Below, in pieces: positions 25,527-31,979 of a DNA stretch of 38,966 nucleotides (the first letter of the stretch is position 1; each line of letters opens with the position of its first letter). The notes below the pieces were generated by a model. It did not search any database. It was not told the DNA's origin and worked only from the letters and a program-made list of their open reading frames with translations. A program made the position numbers and the translations under genes. This stretch comes from Erythrobacter donghaensis (GTDB taxonomy: Bacteria > Pseudomonadota > Alphaproteobacteria > Sphingomonadales > Sphingomonadaceae): assembly GCF_001557325.1 (NCBI RefSeq), contig NZ_LSJS01000272.1:1-38966 (forward strand). The letters run 5' to 3'.

Positions 25527-26420
25527 TCATGACATATCCACAGGGTGATGGTTGCTAGAGCGCAGTCCGAGACGGCGCATTGCGGCGTCGAACGGATCGG
25601 GCCGGACAGCGACAAAGTTCAACCGTTCGCGGCCGAGCGCATGTTCGATGGTAAGCGTGTATCCCGGCAGCGCTTGGCGGCGGACAATGTCGCGCAGCTC
25701 GAATGCGAAGCGTTTGGGCGGGGAGAGCGCACCTGACTTCATGTGCAGATGCTGGAAGTCGAAGCTCCAGCCTCCGCGCTGTTTGCCGCCATGCTTGCGC
25801 ACGAGGCGATAAAGCCAGCGCTCCAGACCACCGGTTAGTGCGAAATAATCGGCATCAATGGTGAGCACGAGCGCCTGATTGATCACGCCTTCGTAGAACC
25901 AGTCAGGAATGATCATCTCGATCCCGAGCGCGCGACCCGAATGATCGAGACGCTCCTTCCACTCATTGATCCACGAAAAGCGGTGCCGCCGCCGCGCGTC
26001 ACGCTGGCGGATCGAAGTCGCGATGGTGGTGGATTGTAGGCGATCCAGCCCGGCCTTCAGCCGCTCGTAGCTGGCTTTGCCTGTGCCCCGCCGGGTGAAG
26101 GCAAGGATCTCGTGCGGAGTCGCGGCGATCAATCGCGAGGTAGGCCGACCGGCATCGCGCGCTTCGACGATCTGGCTCGCTACCCAGATGAGGACATCCG
26201 CGTCCCAGATGGTCGCCATGCCGTGTTCGGCTGTCGCCTCGACGAGGATCGTAACCTCGCCCATCCGGAAGTCGATCGGACGGACCCGTTTTGATTTGGC
26301 GAGGCTGAAGAACGGCCAGGCCATCAGGTCCTGCGCGTCGCGCGCGGCAATATCGCGGCCCTGGGACACGAACAGGTCAAGCTGCGCAGGCTTGGCTGGG
26401 AAGGCGGACAGGCGTCGCAT
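25527..26420 (-). CDS. repA: Replication initiator protein A (RepA)
   Basis: The 297-residue protein matches the 'replication initiator protein A' family of alphaproteobacterial plasmids and conjugative elements. Seen landmarks are the N-terminal PAQLDLFVSQ, MAWPFFSLAKSKR, ATIWDADVLIWVASQI, the winged-helix stretch TGKASYERLKAGLDRLQST, and FEGVINQALVLTIDADYFALTGGLERWLYRLVRKH. It binds origin DNA and starts replication of the element. Its stop codon is eight bases from three iterons, which it probably binds. It lies nine bases after the AlpA-type gene. A parA gene, often next in this gene order, is absent. Confidence 0.88.
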   Translation of the reverse strand: MRRLSAFPAKPAQLDLFVSQGRDIAARDAQDLMAWPFFSLAKSKRVRPIDFRMGEVTILVEATAEHGMATIWDADVLIWVASQIVEARDAGRPTSRLIAATPHEILAFTRRGTGKASYERLKAGLDRLQSTTIATSIRQRDARRRHRFSWINEWKERLDHSGRALGIEMIIPDWFYEGVINQALVLTIDADYFALTGGLERWLYRLVRKHGGKQRGGWSFDFQHLHMKSGALSPPKRFAFELRDIVRRQALPGYTLTIEHALGRERLNFVAVRPDPFDAAMRRLGLRSSNHHPVDMS

Positions 26421-26428
26421 TGCGTGCC

Positions 26429-26701
26429 TCAGCGCCGGACCGGCGGAGTATAGCCATCAAGACGCTTGGCTGGGTGGACGATGCCCTTGCCGGGATCGCT
26501 GGTTGACCGCCGCAGTCCTTGCTCTGCCCATGCGTCGAGATCTGTCACGGCATAGACGATCCGGCCACCGAGCTTGCGATAGACCGGCCCCGTTCCAAAA
26601 CAGCGGTGCTTTTCGAGTGTGCGAGCCGAAAGCCCGAGGTGCACTGCAGCATCAGGCGTCCGCAAAAATCGTGCAGTCACGGGGGTGGGTCTGGCATCCA
26701 T
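26429..26701 (-). CDS. AlpA/excisionase-type helix-turn-helix protein
   Basis: The 90-residue protein contains RFLRTPDAAVHLGLSARTLEKHRCFGTGPVYRKLGGRIVYAVTDLDAWAEQG in pieces typical of MerR-like excisionase/AlpA folds (DAA..LGLS..TLE..R, then GP.Y.K.G.R..Y...DLD.W). Such proteins regulate or assist excision and replication genes of mobile elements. It is placed directly in front of repA, as in related elements, and probably controls the repA operon. No integrase accompanies it in the window. The 130 bp upstream hold no gene and probably contain the operon promoter. Confidence 0.84.
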   Translation of the reverse strand: MDARPTPVTARFLRTPDAAVHLGLSARTLEKHRCFGTGPVYRKLGGRIVYAVTDLDAWAEQGLRRSTSDPGKGIVHPAKRLDGYTPPVRR

Positions 26702-26831
26702 GGCAAGGCTCCGGCGAAGGTTGGCAGCGGCAGCGGGCTGTCGCTGGGGTTCGCGAGCTTTGGCGGAGGATTGGCGTGGGCAGGGAGTGACCGAATGCGG
26801 GTGCCGTAATCTGTCACCCCGGATGTCTGGG

Positions 26832-27606
26832 TCAGCGGTGTAAGAGAATATCGCGATATCCGCCGGACACGAGGCTACGCGCTTGGGCGATCAGCCGAAG
26901 AACCTGCCGCCGCTCACTCGAGGCTTTCCAGGTCGCTCCGACAAGAGGACGGTGGTTGGGGAAGATCAGGCCGTAGGTGAGGTCACGAGAAGACGCACCC
27001 GCCACGAGCGCGTCGTGAATAGCAAGGAAGCGGCTCAACCGCAGCCGTTGATTGTGCGTGATGACGTGAGCGCCTTGGGATGTGGAGCTGGAGGCGCGCG
27101 TTATCAGATGCATACGCGTGACAGCTGCGATGCGCAGTTCATAGGTCTCATCGCACGGTATCGAGACGGCGGGAACGGGCAGGGCGGCTCGGTATCGAAT
27201 GCAAAGTCGCAGCCTGCAGCTGCCCCTCGTATAAACGAGATGTTTGCCGACTGATGTCGATATCTCTGCCAGCGGCTTCCAGCTCGACAGCCACATCAGC
27301 GGGAGGTCCGGTTTAGCAGTTTCGACGATGATCACGTCCGGCGATGCGCTGGGCGACCAAAGTGCCGGGCACTCGCGGGCGTTTGCTTGCGGATCGGTGG
27401 GGAAAGCTCAAGCCCCATCGCCGGGAGAGGCCCTCCTTTTCATGGTGTTCGACCGATGGGAAGCGAGCAATGCGCTCTTGGGTGTCGGCATAATCGCGGC
27501 GGTAGTCGGCATTACGGTGCAGGAATTCCTGCGCGAAGTCCGCATAGTCGTGATCGCGATATTGATCCGCGGTCGATGGTGACCGCCATGACGAACCACC
27601 GGGCAT
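26832..27606 (-). pseudogene. DUF6499-DUF2285 regulator, broken by a one-base frameshift
   Basis: Two overlapping frames make one protein of about 257 residues. The N-terminal part (from ATG 27606) has DUF6499 features: WRSPSTADQYR and FAQEFLHRNADYRRDY. The C-terminal part has DUF2285: LRLSRFLAIHDAL and RQVLRLIAQARSLVSGGYRDILL. The first frame diverges after WGLSFP. Skipping one C in the CCCC run (plus-strand GGGG 27399-27402) restores FPTDPQANARECPALWSPS and continues into the second half. The combined length of 775 nt is one more than a multiple of three. DUF2285 proteins are DNA-binding regulators of these elements; a programmed shift or sequencing error is possible. Confidence 0.75.
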
Positions 27607-27763
27607 AAAGACCCCTGCAAAGCACAGGCAAAAAGGCCAAGCATCAAGTCTTTGTTAACCAACGGTAAGCCGCAAGTATCAAAATCTGGGGATGCTTATG
27701 CCCGGAGGCGCAGAAATTCTGACGGAGCGTTTAGGGCAAGGGGGCCAATCCGTTTCCGAGAAT

Positions 27764-28030
27764 TCAGCCTCTTTGCTTTTTATCGAGCAGATGTCGGTAG
27801 CCGTGGGACGTCATCCAGCGTGCTCGGTCGAGGTGGGTCTCATGGACCTGACGCGCCCGGACCGGTTCCAGGGCAGGATCGATCCCAAAGACGATCTGCA
27901 CTACTTCAGTCCATTCCGCACCTTCGTCGGCGGCGTCAAGTAGCCGTAAATACGTGACAAAATGGCGTTCGTCATACGGCGTTACCATATCCGAGAGGGG
28001 CGGGCTGTTTTCGAAAGAAGCAATCGTCAT
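27764..28030 (-). CDS. DUF2285 domain protein, short form
   Basis: The 88-residue protein starts at ATG 28030 (MTIASFENSPPLSDMVTPYD). Its DUF2285 signature is YLRLLDAADEGAEWTEVVQIVFGIDP followed by HLDRARWMTSHGYRHLL. In conjugative elements of the Mesorhizobium type, short DUF2285 proteins activate transfer and excision genes. It precedes the frameshifted DUF6499-DUF2285 gene by 157 bp in the same direction and is divergent from the small XRE gene, so it is probably the first gene of the replication-transfer operon or a separate regulator unit. Confidence 0.8.
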   Translation of the reverse strand: MTIASFENSPPLSDMVTPYDERHFVTYLRLLDAADEGAEWTEVVQIVFGIDPALEPVRARQVHETHLDRARWMTSHGYRHLLDKKQRG

Positions 28031-28201
28031 GGTCCGAGCCTTTGGTTCCGACTCGTTTCTGCATCCACAGTCTCTTACCACCAAGACCCACCAAAATGGG
28101 GAAAACTTGGCTTGTTCGACAACGGGCAGAGAATTGTACCTTTTCGCGGATAACCCGTGCGCGTTGCCAGCCTGCTGAACTCAGCCGAAGCCCAGTCGTG
28201 A

Positions 28202-28228
28202 AGAGTATACTCCGTGGTTAAATACTCT
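28202..28228. promoter_or_regulatory. Operator-like palindrome upstream of XRE gene
   Basis: A perfect 10-bp palindrome GAGTATACTC (28203-28212) is followed by a further ATACTCT (28222-28228), which also pairs with AGAGTAT (28202-28208). It ends 22 bp before the XRE start. Its position between two divergent regulators suits an autoregulatory XRE operator. TATACT within the palindrome could serve as a -10 element, so binding would block RNA polymerase. Confidence 0.5.
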
Positions 28229-28250
28229 GCAACGGTGGTGAGTTCGTGCA

Positions 28251-28475
28251 ATGAAATTGCGCGAGGTCCTGGCTGCGAATCTGAAACGCTATCGGTTGGC
28301 TGCTGGCCTGTCGCAAGAAGAGCTTGCACATCGGGCCCATCTCGATCGAACCTATGTCAGCAGCCTTGAGCGTGGACGCTACAGTGCCTCGGTCGACAAG
28401 CTTGAGCATCTTTCCGTCGCGCTCGGTATTGAAGCCTCAGAACTCCTTGTGAGAGTGACGTCAGCAGACGAATGA
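28251..28475 (+). CDS. Small XRE family transcriptional regulator
   Basis: The 74-residue protein is essentially one Cro/C1 HTH: LKRYRLAAGLSQEELAHRAHLDRTYVSSLERGRY followed by VDKLEHLSVALGI. Single-domain XRE proteins of this size are the usual repressors of transfer and excision in such elements. It is the only plus-strand gene between 17473 and the right-hand part of the backbone. Divergent from the DUF2285 gene and convergent with the second DUF736 gene. It probably represses the DUF2285-led operon and itself through the palindrome just upstream. Confidence 0.88.
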   Translation: MKLREVLAANLKRYRLAAGLSQEELAHRAHLDRTYVSSLERGRYSASVDKLEHLSVALGIEASELLVRVTSADE

Positions 28476-28485
28476 GAATGTCGGA

Positions 28486-28515
28486 AGCCCCGCCCGGCAG
28501 GTGCCGGGCGGGGCT
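28486..28515. terminator. Bidirectional GC-rich hairpin between convergent genes
   Basis: AGCCCCGCCCGGCA (28486-28499) and TGCCGGGCGGGGCT (28502-28515) form a perfect 14-bp stem. It lies 10 bp after the XRE stop and 10 bp after the DUF736 stop, so it can serve both. No long T tract follows on either strand, so termination might be weak or Rho-assisted. The stem also protects 3' ends. Confidence 0.7.
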
Positions 28516-28525
28516 GGCTGTTCGG

Positions 28526-28846
28526 TCAGTCGCCGTTGGTGCGGCGGGCGCGCGACCAGATCAGGTTGAAGCTCTTGCCGTCTTCGTCATCGAAGAGGTT
28601 GGCAAAGATGGGAGCGGTGAAACTGGGATCGTCGAGCTTGACCGAGAGATATTCGCGGCCTTCGTTGGAGGTCTTGGTCCAGGCGGCGCCGATTTCCGCG
28701 CGGCCGACGAAAACCCGGTGCGACGGCGCATTTTCGTTGTCGCTGGCTTCGGGGACGATCCGGACGTTCTTCTGCTGCACCGACATGGTGACGATCTCGC
28801 CCTTGTATTCGTTGCCGGTCTTGGTGAAAGTTCCGATGTTGGCCAT
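28526..28846 (-). CDS. DUF736 domain protein (second copy)
   Basis: The 106-residue protein starts at ATG 28846 (MANIGTFTKTGNEYKGEI), with AAGGAA upstream. It shows the complete family pattern: IGTF, SDNENAPSHRVF, IGAAWTKT, YLSVKLDDP, ANLFDDEDGKSFNLIWSR. It is clearly diverged from the first copy, so the two are old paralogues rather than a recent duplication. It is a single-gene unit with a long structured leader upstream. Function unknown. Confidence 0.9.
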   Translation of the reverse strand: MANIGTFTKTGNEYKGEIVTMSVQQKNVRIVPEASDNENAPSHRVFVGRAEIGAAWTKTSNEGREYLSVKLDDPSFTAPIFANLFDDEDGKSFNLIWSRARRTNGD

Positions 28847-29015
28847 GATGCATTCCTTCAAGTTGGTCGAACCCGCGCCCATCGCGGCCTCGATGGCTGG
28901 TTGAAGGCAGGGGCTTGCGCCCGCTGCACCGGAACGGCCGAAACGCAGTGGAGGACGACGGCCAGACGGCTTTCTTGCCTCGCGAGGAATGGGCGGCACG
29001 CCCAGGGGAAGAAAG
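28847..29015 (-). promoter_or_regulatory. Structured 5' leader of the second DUF736 gene (copy A)
   Basis: Two stem-loops are visible. The upstream one pairs CTTTCTT (28970-28976) with AAGAAAG (29009-29015) and contains an inner stem GGGCG (28991-28995) with CGCCC (28999-29003). The second pairs CCATCG (28879-28884) with CGATGG (28891-28896). Between them lies the core ACGCAGTGG (28943-28951), 97 nt from the start codon. The leader of DUF2493 (35775-35926) has the same order, spacing and similar sequence, but its stems use different base pairs. This suggests an RNA structure read on the minus strand; the function is unknown. Confidence 0.55.
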
Positions 29016-29025
29016 TTGGCGCAGA

Positions 29026-29412
29026 CGGCGTTGCAGCAAGGGATCAAGCGGCGAAGCCATCCCCTGCCAACCACGGCCATTGACGAGGCCGCAGTGGGCT
29101 CGGGTCACACTTGACCGGGAGAAATGGCACTTCCCGGACTTCCAAGACCGAAATGCGATGAGCAAGGTGTCGTCACCGGTGTGCTGCCTAGTGGTCACCG
29201 CAATCTCAGATATCGGCAACGGCCATGCGCCAATCCGGGCCTGATTGAGATCAGTGCAATCGGTCCGCCACAGGCCAGCCCAAAACCGGCTGCGAATTCT
29301 CGGCCTCGCTCCGACCGCGCAAACGCCCAGACCAAGCTGACCCAAGAAGAGGAACGCAGAAACTGCCACTCGAACACAACGCCTGCCTCGTACTGGCCGA
29401 TTTGGCCGTGCG
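29026..29412. other. Gap without a recognisable gene
   Basis: No frame in this stretch has both a plausible start and a family-like sequence. The long frames crossing it on either strand are extensions of the DUF736 gene region or Arg/Pro-rich chance frames. It presumably holds the promoter of the second DUF736 gene, but no clear -35/-10 pair was found. A 6-bp inverted repeat, CCGGGA near 29114 and TCCCGG near 29131, is the only structure seen. Confidence 0.5.
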
Positions 29413-29415
29413 AGC

Positions 29416-29439
29416 CCCGCCGGGCACCTGCCGGGCGGG
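29416..29439 (-). terminator. GC-rich hairpin behind the membrane protein gene
   Basis: CCCGCC (29416-29421) pairs with GGCGGG (29434-29439), and GGCA pairs with TGCC inside, separated by one mismatch. It lies about 20 bp downstream of the stop at 29458 on the minus strand. The sequence resembles the hairpin at 28486-28515. No T tract follows. Confidence 0.45.
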
Positions 29440-29457
29440 CCTTCGAAAATGGCAAAG

Positions 29458-29862
29458 CTAGGGACGGGCGCGGCTCCATTGAGTCCAGGATGCAGCCGCG
29501 ATTATCGCAGCGCCAAGCAATGACAAGGCGTGTTGCCATGCGCTTGGCGGCATGGTCGCCGCAGCAATGCCGTGGACTGCGTGATAGCCCGCAATGGCTG
29601 CGGGCGCGGCAAAGGCGAAGCCGACCGCAGCACGTGTCAGGTCGGACTTAGCGAACGCCAGTGTTAATTGGGCTGCAGCAAGCAGAATGATCGCGGATAT
29701 GGCTGCGGCGGCGAGCGCAGCGAGAATGCCGCTATCGGTGCGGTAAGTCGCCGAACCCGCAAGAAACGCGACGAACAGCGGAAGGGCGTAAATCGAAAGG
29801 CGGAATAGAAGCGCGCAGCACAGGATTACTGCGACGATTATCAGGGCAAAGCCGATCAGCAT
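29458..29862 (-). CDS. Small multi-pass membrane protein, unknown
   Basis: The 134-residue protein starts at ATG 29862, preceded by a strong AAGGAGG. It has four or five hydrophobic segments: LIGFALIIVAVILCCALLF, LSIYALPLFVAFLAG, ILAALAAAAISAIILLAA, AAVGFAFAAPAAIAGYHAV and HALSLLGAAIIAAAS. Small membrane proteins of this type sit in the accessory part of alphaproteobacterial plasmids and conjugative elements. I cannot name a function. It stands alone between the 54-residue exported peptide and the DUF736 leader region. Confidence 0.75.
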   Translation of the reverse strand: MLIGFALIIVAVILCCALLFRLSIYALPLFVAFLAGSATYRTDSGILAALAAAAISAIILLAAAQLTLAFAKSDLTRAAVGFAFAAPAAIAGYHAVHGIAAATMPPSAWQHALSLLGAAIIAAASWTQWSRARP

Positions 29863-30006
29863 GGCGTCCTCCTTGGAACCAAGGGCAAGGGACGCGCTCT
29901 CCACCTCCACCGCAGCGCAATGTGCATGGAATCCATAGCAGAAATGCGCATCGGCTGGAATACCCGATGGGCATCCAGCCATGCGCCGCAACGCAATCTG
30001 ACGCGG

Positions 30007-30171
30007 TCAGGGATTGAACGGGTCATATTCATGGATGACGCTGTCGGCATCGCCATCGAATTCAGCCGAGGGAACGGCGGCGTAACCGTTACCGGCGTGG
30101 AACAGGGTCACGCAGACCATTAGTGTGCGGGCGAGGCTCCAGGCGTGACGCTGTGCGATGGTGAGTGACAT
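30007..30171 (-). CDS. Small exported peptide, unknown
   Basis: The 54-residue peptide starts at ATG 30171, with AGGAG about eight bases upstream. A signal-peptide-like N-terminus (RTLMVCVTLFHAGNGYAA, cleavage after about residue 36) precedes a short acidic tail VPSAEFDGDADSVIHEYDP. The mature part would be under 20 residues. The Shine-Dalgarno is partly inside a strong stem-loop (30181-30216), which suggests translation control. I do not recognise a family; a chance ORF is possible. Confidence 0.45.
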   Translation of the reverse strand: MSLTIAQRHAWSLARTLMVCVTLFHAGNGYAAVPSAEFDGDADSVIHEYDPFNP

Positions 30172-30290
30172 GTTCGAGCTCCTGTCTCGGAGCAGGGACC
30201 ATCCCCGCTCGACAGGCCCCGGACAGACGGCGCAAAGCCGCAATCACCACGAAGGCGAAGACGCAGTGGCCGCACGCGCAGCGTAGCGGA
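30172..30290 (-). promoter_or_regulatory. Structured leader before the small exported peptide (copy C, weak)
   Basis: CCTGTC (30181-30186) pairs with GACAGG (30211-30216). Inside it GAGC (30190-30193) pairs with GCTC (30207-30210), and GGGA (30195-30198) pairs with TCCC (30202-30205). The outer stem covers part of the ribosome binding site. ACGCAGTGG at 30261-30269, 90 nt from the start codon, matches the core of leader A (97 nt) and resembles GCGCAGCGG of leader B (99 nt). Membership of the same class is only suggestive. Confidence 0.4.
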
Positions 30291-30605
30291 CCCTTTACGG
30301 GTTGATTGAAGGAGGCTTGGGGTCGGCCAACGGATTGGCCTTCGAGTGCGGGGTGGGGCTTGCGTGGTCAGCGAAGGAGCCGAAGTTCGGCACCAAGGGT
30401 TGAATGTCTAAATCTGGGACATTCCGGCCATTTGCAACTGGCATGCCGAGTGACCGGCTTTGGCATGAGCAGACATTACGATCGGAAGGAGAAGAAAACC
30501 AGCCCACCGGACCTGAACAAGGCGGCAAACACCAGGCCAGAGCGTTCCGAGGTTGGGTCGCAGTGGAGGGTCACATCAATCCCGAAGCCGTGGATACTTT
30601 CTCTA
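30291..30605. other. Gap without a recognisable gene; possible cargo boundary
   Basis: No plausible gene was found. A perfect 6-bp hairpin GGCCAA (30325-30330) and TTGGCC (30335-30340) with loop CGGA is the only clear structure. The gap separates the element backbone from the glycosyltransferase operon, so an insertion boundary could lie here. No target-site duplication or terminal inverted repeat was recognised. Confidence 0.4.
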
Positions 30606-31979
30606 CTAGCCCGCGCCGCTAGACGGTGTGTCGATCAGCTCGCTCAGGCTTTTGTCGGCGTGCCGCTCGCGCCGCTTAGGTCGTGACAGTTCGCGCCGCG
30701 CGTCGATGCCGGCTCCCATGACCCATCCTGCACCTATCACTATCAGCGGCCATAATGCGGGCATCCACACCCCTTCGCTGACAAACTGGTCGCGCACTTC
30801 GTAGATCAGTGGCGATGTGCTCAGCCAGATCAGGACGGTCGCGCTCGGGGCGACGGCGGATAGGGGCACCAGCGCGCTCAAGTACCATGGGAAGGCGACA
30901 GGGCTCAGGATCAACGGCGTTGCCAGTGCAATCTGCGCCCCGATCACTGGCCGCTTGCGCGCGACAACCAAGACCGCCACCCCGGCGACAACCGCCAGCG
31001 CCCCGAGCATCGCCAGCAATCCTGCGCCTAACAAGTGCGCTTCGAGCAAGGTGAACAGCGGCGATCCATTGCGCCATTTTTCGAAGAACACCGGAAGGCT
31101 TCCGATCGGTCGCCAGCCGCCTGCGAACGCGAGGCCGTAAACCCCACCAACCGTAGCAATCGCCGCGCCCGCCATCCGCGCGCCGCCTCGCCATCCCGCT
31201 GCCACGATAAGCGCAGCCAGCACAGCGCCAGGCAGCAGCTTGACGCCAATCCCGAGCCCGAGCAGCACGCCAACCCAGACCGGTCGCCGCGCGTCGAATG
31301 CAAGCAGCGCAGCCGTCACGATCAGGGCGACAATGCTGTCGACATGTGCGCCGACCCCGGTTTCAAGCACGAGCAGCGGCGACAATGCGACCAGTGCGAT
31401 ATGCCGATCCAGCCGGTGTCGACGCAGCAGCCGGAGCGCAAGCGGCACCAGCGCAATACCTGCGAGGCTCGCGATCAGCTTCCACACCCAGATGCCCCAC
31501 ACCGGCCCGGCCAAGGCCGCCAGGCCAAATAGGCTGAGCGCTACGGGGGGATAAAGCGTGGGGTAGGCGGCATGTTCGGGCGGGGTCGCCCACATTGCGC
31601 GCAAACCAGTAACCAGCTGGTCGGCGGGCGCCACCGAATAGGGATCGAACCCGGTCAGTGCAACCGCACCATCCCACAGATACCGCTCGGCATCATTGCT
31701 GCTCAGCATTGGTGCCGGGATCAGCAAGATCCGCGCGGCAATGCCGGTGAACAGGATCAACGGAAGGTGCAACGCTCCTCCCCAGCGCCAAGCTGCCAGC
31801 ATGGCTGCGGTCATCAGCCCATGCAGGACGATATAGGCCGTTCCGGTCTGCGCCGGTGCAATCGCGGCGATTCCATACACCGCGAGACTTGCCGCCAGAA
31901 ACCCGGCGCAGGCGAGCGATGTGATCCAGCCTGCTGAGGCGGACACAGCGGACGGCGATGCGGCGAGACCGCTCTTCAT
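30606..31979 (-). CDS. GT87/DUF2029-type polytopic glycosyltransferase
   Basis: The 457-residue integral membrane protein has about ten or more hydrophobic segments. The GT-C type luminal motif SNDAERYLWDGAVALTGFDPY resembles the acidic motif of polyprenyl-phosphate-dependent mannosyl- and glucosyltransferases (GT87, DUF2029). It probably transfers a sugar from a lipid-phosphate donor on the periplasmic face. Its ATG overlaps the GT2 stop (31976-31979), so it is the last gene of a three-gene operon. Acceptor and donor cannot be read from the sequence. Confidence 0.8.
   Translation of the reverse strand: MKSGLAASPSAVSASAGWITSLACAGFLAASLAVYGIAAIAPAQTGTAYIVLHGLMTAAMLAAWRWGGALHLPLILFTGIAARILLIPAPMLSSNDAERYLWDGAVALTGFDPYSVAPADQLVTGLRAMWATPPEHAAYPTLYPPVALSLFGLAALAGPVWGIWVWKLIASLAGIALVPLALRLLRRHRLDRHIALVALSPLLVLETGVGAHVDSIVALIVTAALLAFDARRPVWVGVLLGLGIGVKLLPGAVLAALIVAAGWRGGARMAGAAIATVGGVYGLAFAGGWRPIGSLPVFFEKWRNGSPLFTLLEAHLLGAGLLAMLGALAVVAGVAVLVVARKRPVIGAQIALATPLILSPVAFPWYLSALVPLSAVAPSATVLIWLSTSPLIYEVRDQFVSEGVWMPALWPLIVIGAGWVMGAGIDARRELSRPKRRERHADKSLSELIDTPSSGAG

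Larger units (their letters stand above)
25353..25542. other. Candidate oriV: iterons flanked by DnaA-box-like sites
   Basis: Between DUF2840 and RepA lies a 212-bp non-coding stretch. It contains three 17-bp iterons (25456-25519), a DnaA-box-like TTGTCCACA at 25353-25361 and, in the 3' end of repA, ATATCCACA at 25534-25542; each is one mismatch from TTATCCACA. AT-rich DNA (25392-25420) sits between a hairpin and the iterons. Iterons next to the initiator gene plus DnaA boxes is the standard layout of an iteron-controlled origin. It suggests the element can replicate, at least transiently, outside the chromosome. Confidence 0.55.

Noticed and set aside
25315..25530. N-terminal extension of DUF2840 across the iterons
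   Set aside because: The extension encodes the repeats themselves and is unlike the family N-terminus; ATG 25314 fits.
29124..29651. 175-codon plus-strand ORF
   Set aside because: Overlaps the membrane protein gene antisense and has no recognisable feature.
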